Source: Apoderus coryli
Taxonomy: Eukaryota > Arthropoda > Insecta > Coleoptera > Attelabidae
NCBI GenBank assembly: GCA_911728435.2
Contig: OU452206.1
Span: 6,292,297-6,356,296 of the forward strand
Length of the DNA stretch: 64,000 nucleotides
Reading direction: 5' to 3'
The translations under genes were made by a program, and so were the position numbers. The notes beneath the pieces are model-generated. The model made no database searches. It was not told the origin of the DNA and saw nothing but the letters and a program-made list of their open reading frames with translations. Positions within the stretch are counted from its first letter, which is position 1; each line of letters begins with the position of its first letter. Below are positions 46,001 to 57,690 of this stretch, piece after piece.

Positions 46001-46963
46001 TTAAAATATTGCCAGATCACATCGGTAGATGTTGAAAGAACTTTTTCTTTGTACAAACATATTTTTACAGACAGAAGGCAAACAGTTTTATCGGAAAATT
46101 TTGAAAAATATATCGTTATAAATGCATTTTATACTATTTCAGGTTAAAAATTTTACCTATTACATTTTTCTTTTAATTTTATTTAAAATAAATAATTTTT
46201 GTAAGAGTCGGCGTTTCTTTATTTCTATTTTTCCATGTTATATTCAAGGCATATAATTGCATATTTTGACAAATAAATGCATATTGTTGCATATTTCAAA
46301 GAAAAACTATGCATATATATGCGCATATTTTAATTGAATTGACGTGCATATATTCCGCCCTTTAGTGATGAGTATAAAAAAGTGTTAAAACTTAAAAAAT
46401 AAATATTTGCTAAACTAAATGGAAAAACTAGGTAATTTCCTTTGTAGTAATAGAGCTGGGCCTAAAAAGGCAGTGATGTACTATTCATTTATTTCCGTCT
46501 GTAATTAATTTGGAAAGGGGGCTAAAACCTTTGAATTATTTAAATTAAAGCATTCTCCAAATCCGCGTGTATAGAGACTGTGGATTTGGAGAATGCTTTA
46601 ATGTCTGGTAGCTATATTTTGTAGTGATAACAAAAATTCTCATGACACTTTTCAAAATAACAAATGGAATATAATAATAGTTTGTTGATGTGTTAAGAAT
46701 ACGATTTTATTACAGAATAAAGTCCTTTAAGCATTATCGATATCACACACACACATCAACAAACTATTATTATATTTCATTTGTTATTTTGAAAAGTGTC
46801 ATGAGAATTTTTGTTATCACTACAAAATATAGCTGCCAGACATTGGTGTTGTTTTTGTGGTAATTTTCTATATTTTTCCCATCGTAATATGTTTATTTCT
46901 TTTGTTGTTTTTATTTACAGGACTGATTTTAAAGTCGATGAAATTAGAAGACTTCGACTTTAA
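37045..46963 (+). CDS. COG4: Conserved oligomeric Golgi complex subunit 4 (COG4), ten coding exons
   Basis: COG4 is a lobe A subunit of the COG tether, which captures retrograde vesicles at the Golgi and binds syntaxin-5/Sly1. Coding exons: 37045-37389, 37463-37799, 38007-38311, 39905-40057, 41237-41484, 41540-41762, 41895-42161, 44408-44593, 44648-44868, 46921-46963. All join in frame with GT-AG introns to about 775 residues, close to the family's usual 780. Family landmarks are RVEECQLRVSDLIDL, AAAHVHRFLS-like GAAHVHRFLSMDQS, the NKKNQ/LINDLLRMSS linker, DILIVEITLMHYRCELYVRF, RRSISTGSLDG, KFARLTQIATVLNLEQLSEI, and the end RTDFKVDEIRRLRL. The start ATG is followed by a coiled-coil-prone N-terminus as expected. 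No stop or frameshift interrupts it, so it appears functional. Introns 3, 7 and 9 are swollen by transposons. Confidence 0.97.
38585..39793. mobile_element. TIR element in COG4 intron 3
   Basis: The ends are inverted: GGCCCGGTTTATCAGTGCA on the left, and TGCACTGATAAACCAGCCC on the right (reverse complement GGGCTGGTTTATCAGTGCA). Similarity continues inward with GGTTAACT and CAGTTACG blocks. Inside, two related halves (about 38764-38965 and 39130-39357) form a tandem duplication, and a 225-bp palindrome fills 39448-39672. No transposase-like frame was seen, so the element is non-autonomous. The superfamily is undetermined. Confidence 0.7.
39448..39672. repeat. 225-bp near-perfect palindrome
   Basis: The left arm begins CGTAGCCGCAAGTGCATGCT and the right arm ends AGCATGCACTTGCGGCTACG. 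The arms are about 100 bases each and almost identical, with a loop of about 20 bases around TTATATTGGTTTGAG. Confidence 0.92.
42617..43950 (-). mobile_element. KRBA2-like integrase transposon, internally deleted, in COG4 intron 7
   Basis: The ends are inverted: GTTACGGTCAATGACG on the left, and on the right the reverse complement of GTTACGGGCAATGACG. The flanking ATATAT on both sides fits a 4- or 6-bp target duplication. Both ends carry at least five diverged copies of a roughly palindromic 20-mer of type GGGCATTCACGTTATGGCCC. The minus strand encodes the N- and C-terminal parts of a KRBA2-like protein, with the integrase core missing. I infer a cut-and-paste element with an integrase-type transposase, perhaps Ginger-related; the class is not proven. 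Confidence 0.75.
42918..43643 (-). pseudogene. KRBA2-like integrase protein lacking the catalytic core
   Basis: The start at 43643 gives MDYDEMRRRFTENLDIIIKS and continues to KRLAEVKEAKIFKQRVQKK. An A-run frameshift leads into RLVRKYDVMTINENDQLIKP, then VLYYVTNEELFEIIHNAHLA and IGHRGSPRN, the conserved N-terminal helical and H-x-x-x-GHxG zinc-binding-like region of KRBA2-type integrases. The next part should be the rve catalytic domain, but the frame ends at KNAVKILN near 43222. The C-terminal tail follows at once: FTRSEFNFCHEKLILLENLC, EVAAASSILGGKGYKRCHCK and, after one frame slip, KCACRTSKKMCNSNCHESLS to the stop at 42918. The cysteine pattern is complete. A dead, non-autonomous coding remnant. 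Confidence 0.75.
45024..45070. repeat. Imperfect palindrome in COG4 intron 9
   Basis: TCTCTATACCATATGCAATA is mirrored by TATTGCATATATGGTATATA around a short centre. It lies in an older repeat that the hAT element at 45299 later entered. Confidence 0.75.
45299..46364 (+). mobile_element. hAT element (1066 bp) in COG4 intron 9
   Basis: The termini TAAAGGGCGGAATATATGCA and TGCATATATTCCGCCCTTTA are perfect 20-bp inverted repeats. The 8-bp direct repeat GTGATGAG flanks both sides (45291-45298 and 46365-46372), the target duplication length of hAT elements. Many GCATATTT motifs lie just inside both ends, probable transposase-binding sites. The interior encodes a hAT transposase C-terminus, so it is a deletion derivative. 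Intact TIRs and target duplication indicate a recent insertion. Confidence 0.92.
45537..46147 (+). pseudogene. hAT transposase C-terminal fragment
   Basis: The frame 45537-46004 reads LVSLPPEPVITRWGTWIKAA, FYADHFEAIKDIV and EVKNIFDTKPSNEVIP. The W-G-x-W-I/L-x-A-x-x-Y block after a PxxxxTRW motif is typical of one hAT subgroup. After a frame break near 46000 the sequence reads ITSVDVERTFSLYKHIFTDR, then RQTVLSENFEKYIVI, the hAT dimerisation signature, and stops at 46145-46147. The N-terminal zinc finger and the first catalytic residues are missing. Confidence 0.85.
46544..46843. repeat. Two adjacent inverted repeats in the last COG4 intron
   Basis: A 59-bp hairpin at 46544-46602 has arms starting ATTAAAGCATTCTCCAAATC. 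It is followed directly by a second inverted repeat with 92-bp arms at 46601-46692 and 46752-46843, which begin ATGTCTGGTAGCTATATTTT. The loop of the second contains an (AC)n run. The exon 10 acceptor follows only about 75 bases later. Confidence 0.9.
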
Positions 46964-47699
46964 TGATTATGAGGTCAAATACCTAAATGTATCTAATACA
47001 AATACAGTTTTGTAAATATTAAAAAAAATGTTAGCTGCAAATGAAGTATGCATTGTATATACCTTTCCATATTATAACAATGTTTTTGAAAATAAAAATA
47101 AATAATATTTTTAGTTTTTTTTTTAAATTATTATTATTATTCATATTATCTCTATAGACAGTTTGTGGGAGATAATGTTCAGAAAATGAAACAATAAAAT
47201 ACGGGTATGTTATCTTAACAGTCAACATCGAACTTTATTTACAACAATTATTTAGAAATAAAGATGTCAAATGAAACGTGAAGCTCTTATTTTTTTAAAT
47301 ACTTATTATTGTTTATAAGATTATTTTGAATCCTGTTTGATCTTGTCTTAATTTAAAAATAAAATTTATGACCTTCAATGATTCCCTATAACTAATAATG
47401 TTATTTTGCAGTTATATTCAAAAAATGATATTATTAGTTCTGCTAATAAATGAATTTTGTGGAGGTGGCGTTGAGGTTGCTTCATCATTGATATTGCACT
47501 CCACTGTGAGAATGGTCTATTTCTTCAGATTTTAGCATGCTCTGACATAACGTCACTAATCAAATGTCCTTACTAAAAACATAATATCCACCTTTACTTT
47601 CATAACTTAAATCCAATGTATATATATATATATAATTTTTTCACAACTTTCTAAGACAATTACCCCAACAAGAATGCCATGCGAAGTTGATTTCTTTTT
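46964..47699. other. COG4 3' side, no gene
   Basis: 3' UTR sequence, the probable polyadenylation signal at 47091, and A/T-rich spacer with an (AT)n run at about 47620-47633. Confidence 0.6.
47091..47096 (+). promoter_or_regulatory. Likely polyadenylation signal of COG4
   Basis: An AATAAA hexamer lies 128 bases after the COG4 stop codon, followed by a T-rich stretch. It is the first such hexamer downstream, so it is the most likely 3'-end signal. Confidence 0.5.
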
Positions 47700-48440
47700 C
47701 AAAATTGAAGCACCGCATCAGTAAAACAATGCTCGTTGGTATGGGGAATTCAATCGTGGAAGTGGTGACTGTTAGCGACGATCCAAGGAAGGGCCTCCAA
47801 AAACGAGTCACCCAGGAAAACGAAGCTCATTAAGATCGAAATGTGGAATATTGCGAAATTGATGCATCATGAAATCAAAAAGTTTTAAATGGAAAATAAT
47901 TGTGTGTACAAAATTATTTTTCCGTTGAATACCGCATCTGTTGATTCAAGAACAGAAAGCAACTTGGTGTTGAATACAAAAACTCTAGATCGCTTGAACG
48001 CACAAAGCTATTATAACTCCGTTTTGTTAATGGTGATGAATCATGGATTTACCCCTTAGGAAACCAAAAATAAACACTGCTCGTCCTTTTTGAGTGTTAC
48101 CAGATGAAGATAAGGCGACAAAAGTAACCAGTTCTTGAAATGTGGTCGTGATACATTTGTGTCAAACGCAGGTCATGTAGCAATATCAAAGAACTGATAC
48201 TGCCGAATGGTATACAACCATTTGTTTGCTGAAAGTCGTCCCCGAGCAACCTACAACGACGAATTTTTAATGCTACAAAACGACAATTTGTTAGTTCATC
48301 ATTAAAGTTCCGACTATTTCTTGACCTCTCCGAAAATCAAGAATATACTGCCTTGTTAAAGGTTACAGTTGCCAGCAGTCGACGCCTTCAAAAACGTGAT
48401 TTTGACTGTATGAACAAATTAGAGTTGGTTCCAACGCATG
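47700..48440 (+). pseudogene. Degenerate mariner transposase
   Basis: Pieces in order on the + strand resemble a mariner transposase: FNRGSG and a GxP region near 47750-47790, and GDESWI-like VNGDESWIYPYGNQK at about 48030-48075 (first catalytic Asp block). VSNAGHVA, then WYTTICLLKVVPE and a decayed HxDN region (QNDNLLVHH) follow, and VDAFKN near 48390. Stops and frame changes occur every 20 to 60 residues. It lies between the 3' ends of COG4 and Mo25. Confidence 0.65.
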
Positions 48441-51257
48441 CAAAAATGTGTTATATTTGAAAACTTAAAAAGGCAACCCAATATCGTGCTGTCAAACTGA
48501 CACTCTTTGTTGTAATGAAGGTTTGAGATGTATACGATTATATACGGAGCAAAATGTATGGTGCTAACAAAATGTTCTCAAATTTATATCAACCGTCATG
48601 TATTTTGACATGGGTTAGTTTGATAATAGACACTTTACTGATGTATAGGCATAGATACTACTAATGTTTAATGTAATGAAATAAAATGTGAAATAACGTA
48701 ATTATTGTTTTATTTCAAATATATAAATAATATAACCACAATCTCAAATAAATTTTACAAAATAAAACGAAATAATTTTACATAGTACGTTGAAATTATA
48801 ATATATTATAATTTTGGCAGAATAGATAAAATGCGATAAAGTATAAACTATCCATCTAGGGAACTTCACTTTTCATTAAATTCTGATTTTTTTCTTTTTT
48901 TGTTTGCAATAACAATGTGTGTTACAACAGAAAACTATTACATTTATAAACAAATTTATAAGAAATATTTTTGAATAGCAAACTTAAAAGTATAGAACAA
49001 TAATTGAATCGGTTATTACTAAAACCCCTTAAGTCATAATTCGATCAAACGAAGTTTTAAGCAAAAATCGATAAACTTATTATTATTATTTACATCGTTT
49101 AATACTAAAATCCCCTCACTAACTATCGATATATGCAGTATGTTAGTGGTAAAACACCGTAAGTCTGACGATTTCGTTTCCTGAAAAGTTAATGAAAATT
49201 ACTTGGGGCCTTTTAGTAATAACCGAATCAATTAACTCTGGTTAGACTTATTTAAAAATCTGTAAAAACCATTATACAGATGTACCACATTACCCGAAAT
49301 ACACGCAAACTTTCCCTAATTTGTCCAAATTCCATGTACTTATCTACCTACTCAAAAATTGGCGCTTTAGTTACTACGTATAAATCAGCTGATATCTACG
49401 AGTACATTATTTGCTCTTGTAAAAGTAAAATGTTCAATAGTTATTTTTGTATTACGTGTGCAAAAAAATTCATTCGAATGTGCCATAAAACACGAAATAC
49501 AAACAATATTTTTCCTAGAACTGTTATATTTGATTTTATTGTTTGAACTTTGTTAAATAATTCAAATGAATCGCGCCCTCTATGGGGCATTGTTTAACAA
49601 TGCAATTTATTTTGCGCCCTAGTGTGCAAAATATTTTGCGCTCATTTTCATAGACAACGTGAAAAAATAGTTTTCAATTAAAAAAACTGACATTTCCCAC
49701 ACTGACATTAGTATAAAATATAATATTGATATTTTTTGACAATTGTAGAAAAAATATGTTTTGTAAATACCTACGTATTTTCGTTATTTGCAAATATTTA
49801 AGCAAAAACTATCGTCAATGTTTTTCCGCTTTCTATTTTTCATATAGTTTTTCAAGTGTACCTTCTATATTGTACTAGGGTAGCTACATATTTGACCTAT
49901 CCGTCGCTAAAAACATTAAATCGCTTTACTCTTTCCAACTTTTGGGAAAGACTGAAGTAATTCAATTATGAACCTGTGGTAATGAAAGAAAGTCTAGACG
50001 AATTGTTGGTCAAAATGATGCCTCGTGCAGCTGGTATAAGCAAATTTATAAAATTAAAAAAGTTAAACTAGCCTGGTTAGAGTTATCCGTGTGCTGACTT
50101 GTAAGCTCAGCCAAACAACTGAGCAAAGTGTGGATGAAAGCCGTTATCGCTACTTTTAAAGGCAAAATCATGATAAAGCTGATTTTAATTTTGCATGTAT
50201 TTGAGACTACGAAAACTTACACGTAATGATACAAAAACAATAAATAGTGTGGTGTTGGTTTTTTGAGGGGTGTCATAATAGACTAACTACTTTTGTCAGA
50301 CATGGGAAAAGTGGTGCGCAGACATATATAGAATTTTTGACACTAGCTTCACGTATAGGGGACACGGGGGTATTGTATTACTTTATTTAATACAAACTTT
50401 CATGTTAACGACACGGTTTTAATAATGCTTCATTTCATTTTCATTATTTGTTCGTTTGATAAAAGAAAAGTCTTCGAACAAGGGTCAAAATCCAGATCTC
50501 AAAAGATTTTAATCTAGACTTCCCAGAAGGTCTCCGCAATGCGAATTCATTTATCTGGCAATCAGTGAGCCACAACAAGGAAGAACATTCTACGCATACA
50601 TAAAAAAGACCACGAAACACAAAGATAACTCCAGGAATGAAGCCAACATATTTTTTGTTTAAGACTTATTGGTGGTACATTTTAAGTATTTTTAATAATT
50701 CTAGATTATTTTTTCTACACACAATCAATTAGATGTCAAAGGCAATCAGATGAACAAATATAAAAGGAGGACAAGAAAACGATAGGGTTTCCAAACCTAC
50801 TACAAAGATAAAGAGAATAAATCTAGATTTTCCGAAAGTGTGCACACTACTAATAGGCCAATTATTTAAATAATTGGTTTTTAGATAACAGTCTCCTTAA
50901 AAAAATATTAAATCGAATTGTTTTCGTTGCAACACACTTGATATTCTTATCAGTAGTCTCGTCTGACTAAAGGCATCAATAGAAATAGTAATTTGCATAA
51001 AACAAACATTTTATATTCTATATATATATATTACAGCCCTGTAATAATAAATCTATAATATTAAATTACGAAAAATAAAATAAAACAATTCACAGAGAAA
51101 TTAATTAAAAAAATATAAGACTAGTAACTTTTCTGTCCAAATGTTGAAATTGAAGCTGCTAAAAATAAAGTAAATAACGAGATACGAACCAACTGAATTA
51201 CAGGACCGGATAATTATGCGGTGGTGAAATTTCTATTAAAACGTGACAAGAAATTAT
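48441..51257. other. Intergenic region between COG4 and Mo25, no gene recognised
   Basis: A/T-rich sequence. The open frame 49280-49546 (cysteine-containing, 88 codons) matches nothing I know. The Mo25 3' UTR must occupy the right part, ending somewhere left of 51258; no clear polyadenylation hexamer stands out. Confidence 0.5.
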
Positions 51258-54200
51258 TTAGTGCCCTGGTATTGGTTTTAGCTCCCTAATTTGTCGAATA
51301 AGGTACGCCTTTTCGTCATTAAATTGTTCATCTTCAGCCCTGTCTGTATGGAATCTCATTAGGAATTCTACCAATTTCTCCTGGTTGCGTAGTAAAATAT
51401 CCAGGATCGGTTTAGGTTTATTTGGGTTGGCGACGAATACCTAAAAATTAAGTTATAAAACAATTAATGCCATAAGTTCATTATAAGAGCTTTGACAAAT
51501 TTTCTGTAGAACCATACAAACAAAATTGCTTTATTTAGAAGGCTTATGTTTATTCACTGAATTCGTAGTGGAAGAAGCAGAACATCAATAATAAAAACAT
51601 TTTCCAGTCTGCAAAAGTTTCAGCACTAATCAAAGACCTAAATAAGGATAGACTGGATTGCTGTGGTAGAATATTACAATATATCCTGTGGATATAATAA
51701 AAAAAAACATTTTCTACAATATACTACAAACTGCACATCAACTAGTTTTAGAATAGTGCATGGTATACCTGGCGATGTGGTCCAGGTAAATACCCATCGG
51801 AAAGCGTATTTATAAATTGGGTTGGGTTGGGATGTCATTATAAATATCCAAAACTAGTCTATTTTTAGTTTTGACTTGGTTTGATACCCAATCACGCCAC
51901 ACAGCCATGACGTACTCCACTTTAGTTCCATAAGGAATACAGTAATCGATTTCATTCAATAGCCTTTGCCTAACATTACTTTCAGTGTACTGGAGTTTTA
52001 GCTCTAGCAGCAGCTATTTAGTTTAACTCGACTTTTAACAGATGAAGTTGGCATCCGATATGAATAAACAATCTGGCATCTGAGGTTGTTGATTGAAGAA
52101 GAAAATGAGTTACAAGGTAAATATTAGAAGGTTTAAGTTCCTAAAACCTGATTCTCTTTAAATATATTGATAAAATAGATCATACAACTCTTTTACATAA
52201 ATTAGCTGAACTTGAATTCCTACGCATTTCTGATGGTTATATAATGAGCTCTGGTGTACCACAGGGTAGTAACCTGGGTCCCTTACCTTTTCTCCTATTT
52301 ATTAACACATTACCAGAGAGCGTAAAGCATTCAAACGGTTTGCTGATGATTTCAAATTATTTTTAAAAAATTGATACCACCCAAGATTCGATTGCATTAC
52401 AAAATGATTTAAATAATGTCGTTGAATGGTTCAAAAATAATAAACTGCCTTTAAATAGGAACAAATGTTCAGTCATGTCATAAATTGAACTATATTATGG
52501 AAGACTATTTTATCAAAAAAATCAACTTAAACAAAGTAAAATAAATTGTAGATCTTGGGATTACATTTCAACATATTGAACATTGGGCTTCTTAATAAGA
52601 AATTCCAAAGATTTTAAAATATCCAGTTATCAAATTATATAATACAATTGTCAGACCCAATCTAGAGTATACGTCACAAATATGGATGCCAACCAACTTC
52701 TCAAACTTGATTGAAAAAGCGTTTTCTAAGATTTCTATATGTTCAAGAAAACAAGATGTATCCGTATATGGGTTTCTTATAGGTCAATGTTAGAGAGTTG
52801 CAGTTTTACGCCTCTTGTATATATAAGGAATAAACAAGCTATTATATTTGTATACCTCATTATTAATAGTATAAAGTACAAGGACTGCAAATTGATTGAT
52901 TTTTTGAGCTTTAGAGTGCCAAAGATTAATCTCAGGATCTTGAACAGGGATCTTTTTATTTAGAACACATATAAATCACCATTAAATTCTATGACAGAAT
53001 TGTGTAATGAATTCTTGAACAATAACAGATATTGATTTATTCTTCTGCGATCTTGAAAAACGTAAAAAATGTGATTTTAACTGTATAAATGTGTATTTTC
53101 CTTAGCTGTTTAATTTGAAACCTGGGATTTTAATGATAATTATTGTATAAATGTATGTTTTTTTTCTTAGCTGTGCAAATTGTGACCTGTTATTTTATTA
53201 TAGAGATAAAGTAGTTTAATAGCCTGCCTACATCGTAGTTTGTAAGTTGGTCTTTGTATATGTTTGTTATTTATATGTAAATACTTGTAGAAAGTGTTTG
53301 TAAAGATTATCAATAAAATAAAAAAATAAAAGTTCATCCGGATATTTCTATATAATTTTTAGTATCTACCCTTGACGTATAATTATCCGGGTATTTCACA
53401 TTGAATGATAGGGTGTAAGTATCGCACAAAACCAGTAAGAAGCGAAGAAGTGAAACAACTTATGAGGCAAGAGATATTGATCCGCAATTTGTTCGTAATG
53501 CAATAGACGCGTTTTAGCACCATATAGGACATTGCCAAAATATTAATGGTGATCATTTTGAACATTATCTTAAATACAATCTTGCCTTAACTAACTACAC
53601 CATTACTAAAGCATGTGGCTTGCTATTTGACCGCACGGTCAAAAGAAATATGTTGTGCAGTCATAATATGGTAGGTATGGACAATTTTCCGCTCTCTTCA
53701 TTTCCGAGGTCAAAAAGATGGTGTTCCAATAATTGAAAAACCAGACATAACTTCAAAAGACCTAGAAGGTCACGACCAAGGACATAATCAAGGTTACACA
53801 GTAATATTTAGAAGGGAGTCCTACAATTTTTGTCTGAAACAATTTCAGTCAGTGTTAGTTTTCTAGATATTTTACCGTGCCCGGAATTTTTTAACAATGT
53901 AATGAATCATCATATCATTCATTTCATTTATATATTTTATTATTCGCTAATTGCTAATTTACCTTAAAAACGTGAAAAGCTTCAAATTGAATATTCCTAG
54001 AACGTTCCTTTAACATGTTCATCATCAGCTTTAAATTGTCCGGATTAGAAATATACCTTGTCATCACCTGTAATTGATAGGAAACTTCGTAAATGCATAG
54101 ATCAAACAGACTTAATCTATGGTAAATGATACGTTCCTTACTAGATAATAATATAATACTAATAAGTCTTTCTTTTTATTTCTGGCAACCCTCACAAAAT

Positions 54201-56177
54201 GCGTTCTTATGCGTAACCTGCATTTTCCAATGCTCATGTGCATAACAGTAAACATTTCAGTTATTAGAACTTCTCTACCACCATTTTAAGGTTTTTAAAG
54301 TAAAAATATTAGTTTTTGGCCTGAAAAATAGTGGATCCTAGACCAGTAGGTGGCGTGCGAAAGCACTTTGACTATAGCCTTAAAAGTAGTTGTATAATAA
54401 AAAAAACTTATCTAACATTAGGATTAATATATTCTTGATATGTATGTCTCGGTTACACATTATAATTTGCCTTTTTTACTTATAAAATGTTTTTTTTCCA
54501 TGATCACTTAAAAAACAAATGCTGTATAAAATAAGATAGGTACATTGTGAAAGGGTTTCGCGGCCGTCGTCTTGTAGGTTTTGTTTTGATGAATGCTTTT
54601 TTAAAAACGATAAGTTATATATCACAAAACAAGGGTTGATAATCGATTTTTATAATCAAATTTTTGTAGCAATAAAACCTTTTGTACAACCCAGTTTTGA
54701 ACCTGGATTCTATTTCAAATTAACCTTACTTATTTCAATATTTGTTAATTATTAAAAGTATAGTTACATATTATACAAGATAGTACCTAACATTACATTA
54801 TTTCAAAATGCAGACATATTCTCTATTATGCATTATTCTATTATAGTAGGCACTTAATATTCGTAAGAACTGAAATATTTTGTCCATCGTGTATAATGTT
54901 TGTTAGTAAATATAGAACGTATATCATATGGGAAAATAAAAAAAGTATACATAGTCATATAAGATAAAACGTTGATAAGCACACAAAAGATATTGCAATC
55001 AATTGTTATAATTTTATACACAGGACCAGGATATCTAAACTAAATATTTAATTGGCATAAGCAAAAGAAAAATCAGAATAGTAAAACAAACTTACCGTGA
55101 AATTATGTCTGTCCAGCAGCAATTCACCCAATAATTTTAAACTTTGACGTCTTGTTACATAGTTCTCTGAATTGAGTAAGCTTTGATAATGTGTAAATAC
55201 TTTGTCATAATTAGTCTCTAGGAATTCAGCACACAAAATTTTATGTCTAGTTAACAACTCCTACAACAAAGAATGTATATACAAACCTAGAAAGTAATTA
55301 ATACAATAACAATAATATACTTTGAATGTAGAAAATGCATCGGATGCAATATCAAAAGTAGAAACTTCAACATATCTGAAAAAGTTGTAAAAATCATCTG
55401 AATATAACATTATTTTAGCCAAGGCCTCGTATCTTGCACATTCCCTTAACATAGTACCACAGTTTAATGCAATCTCTTGATGCTCGTATCTGCAAAATAG
55501 GAAATATGTTTTTTGTTAACACAAATTTTTATATATATAAATGCGTGACCAGGCAGTAGAGCACTATTTATATGAAATAATTTATACTCCTGGACAATTT
55601 AAACTTTTCATTTGCCTATTTATATTAAATTAGGGTACTCCTACAACATTTAAATTATATATATCTTAGATTAATATACACAAATGTAATTATCCACACA
55701 ACAAATTAATCTAATTGGACCAGTAAATTAATTCAGAGTTATACTTTACTACCAGGTCGTGATTAAAGAATATGAAACAAAAACTAACCCAGTCATAAGC
55801 GTAAAAAGTATTTCAGGTTTAGTACAAATATATTCCACTGTTGGTGATCTTGTACCGATTTGTCTTCTTAAAATATTGTTAAAAACTTGTGCCACATCCT
55901 TTTTACCCTCAAAGTCAATTTTATTAAGGTTTTGTATTAATAGTAATAACAGATTACTGTTGTACAATTCCTGGGCTAATTGGGCCACAATAATATCTGT
56001 TTGCGGTTCAGATTCGGAAGTCCCGTATAACATGTTCTTAATTAACAGTAGATTTTTAGATACATCTTCTTGGGCTTTTTCCACTTTTTTATCACCTTTT
56101 TCTAATGCGTTCACAGCTTCTTTTAATGCCTTCACTACTTCGGCAGGACCTTTCTGGGATTTTCCAAACAGAGGCAT
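51258..56177 (-). CDS. Mo25: Mo25 / CAB39 (calcium-binding protein 39), five coding exons
   Basis: Mo25 is the armadillo-like scaffold that activates the LKB1-STRAD kinase complex and other Ste20 kinases; in flies it acts with Fray. Exons on the minus strand: 55789-56177, 55321-55489, 55096-55260, 53963-54067, 51258-51440. All introns are GT-AG and the frames join to about 336 residues, near the usual 340. It starts [20 protein letters not shown]. Family landmarks are [116 protein letters not shown] and [19 protein letters not shown]. The end PIPGH is a short insect-style tail. No disruption is seen, so it should be functional. Intron 4 (2.5 kb) contains transposon debris. Confidence 0.98.
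52140..53320 (+). pseudogene. Non-LTR retrotransposon fragment antisense in Mo25 intron 4
   Basis: The + strand reads [20 protein letters not shown], then [20 protein letters not shown]. The next block encodes RFADDFKLF only if a frameshift near 52340 is allowed. [20 protein letters not shown] follows, and scraps of the C-terminus run to about 53030. A 3' UTR ends in AATAAAATAAAAAAATAAAA near 53330. It is 5'-truncated and badly decayed. Its orientation, antisense to the host gene, is the one usually tolerated in introns. Confidence 0.75.
53450..53585 (+). pseudogene. Possible Tc1-like transposase C-terminal scrap
   Basis: The + frame reads [16 protein letters not shown], a stop, then [18 protein letters not shown]. 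The pattern I-x-x-x-x-V-R-x-A-x-x-x-F followed by HCQ-x-x-x-G-x-x-F-E-H is a C-terminal arrangement known from insect Tc1-like transposases. It covers only about 40 residues, in Mo25 intron 4. Confidence 0.4.
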
Positions 56178-57189
56178 GTTTTCGGTTTTGTTCAGTTACA
56201 GAGGTGATGAATAAGTAAAATACAAATCGTTACTTCTCTCCTGCTGTACTAGTGAAGTATTATACCACGTGTGTTCCGTTTTATAAATTATCACAATACT
56301 AACTCGTTCATTTTTATTAGTTCTTAATTATTATTTGTATAAATATAAACTATTATTAACTTGCTGCCACAGGCATAAAGTACACTCACAATGTTGCACT
56401 TGCACAGTATTATTTTAGTTTATTTGTAATTTTGACAAGCTAATTATAAAAAACAAAATTGCCAACAGAAATGATAAGACAGATCAGACACATGACATGA
56501 CACACTGAGGTTATGTCTTCTTTACTAAGGGCCAGAGCGTTGTGATATTTTCTCTCGATTGTAAACAAGAGACCGAATTCGAATATATATCAGACTAATG
56601 TTGATAATAGTGATAGGAAAGTACAGATAATATGCATTTCCAATTTATAGTTTCACAGAAACAGAAATGCTGCTTTATTATAAATTCCCAAAATTAATGA
56701 TCTATCTTGGCATAAGTGTTATTTACTGAGGAACATGTTTTAAACGATAATATTATACAAATTCTACGTTGTTTTTATTCAACTCATTTTATGCCATAAT
56801 TCCAGTTACTGAATGCACCATTCTTTTTATAAAGACAATGATATAAGTGAGTCCAACGAGAACCTCCAATCAGAGCAACTGAGGCCTGTAATGAGTACAA
56901 AGAAGTAAAAGGAGGTACCTCGTTGAATTAGTATCAATTTATAATTTTACAGGATTTTTTTTATAATATTGGTATCGATATTAATCAGTATAATAATACG
57001 ATGTTCTATTTTAGATTAAAAACAATGTATACAAATTTTAGCTCAACACCTATGAGGGGTTTCTATGTATTTTATTACGTTGTATTTTATTTTATTGATA
57101 CAGTTGAGATTTCAGTTTTTGTTTCTAGCAAATAAAGTATTATCTATCAATTTATTAAATATATTATGTACAAGTTTCAGTATAGTCGC
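56178..57189. other. Mo25 upstream region
   Basis: It holds the Mo25 5' UTR and promoter region, but no defined element can be named. No other gene was seen. Confidence 0.5.
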
Positions 57190-57597
57190 GTTCATCACAA
57201 CAATAGTTGAGCGCTTTTTGGAGCGCTCCATTATTTCGTAATTTTGCTGAACGTGCTTCTTAGACAGATATAGAGGGGGGAAAATGAGATTCTACGAGTG
57301 CGCAGTAGAGATATGGAGAAGCGAGCATGACCTTCTACGAATGCGCATCCACTTTTCCGACGAACTATGCGTGCCGCCATTTTCTAGTCACAAACGTCAA
57401 AAAATCAAAACACTGTTAAAGTTGGTGTAGTATGTTCTTATGCTTCATGCGAGTGCCTTTCACTAAAACAGAGTTTTGCTGCTATTTCTTAATCTTTTGT
57501 ATATTCGTTTTTTATCAGTGCCGTTAGTGTTTAATTTATTGCGTAGTTTAAAGAAAAAAGGATATCAGATAATTGGTGTTAAGTGTATGGGTAGTTA

Positions 57598-57690
57598 TGG
57601 CATGCTGTGCTGTTAAAAGCTGTACCAAATAAATTGTATCGAATTTAAAATCTACGCAATCATACGACACATTCCATATTTATTGTATGA
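57598..57690 (+). pseudogene. THAP-domain first-exon remnant (copy 1)
   Basis: The + strand starts MACCAVKSCTK and then hits TAA. In the expected distance follow residues that include TFHIY, where THAP proteins have a FHxFP motif. The C-x-x-x-x-C spacing at the start matches the first two zinc ligands of a THAP finger. It is disrupted immediately. Confidence 0.4.

Noticed and set aside
49280..49546. 88-codon cysteine-containing + frame
   Set aside because: The cysteine spacing fits no zinc finger I know, and there are no splice or homology cues; likely chance.
55759..56214. 151-codon + strand open frame opposite Mo25 exon 1
   Set aside because: It is the antisense shadow of the conserved Mo25 first exon, which has a clear start, splice donor and family match.
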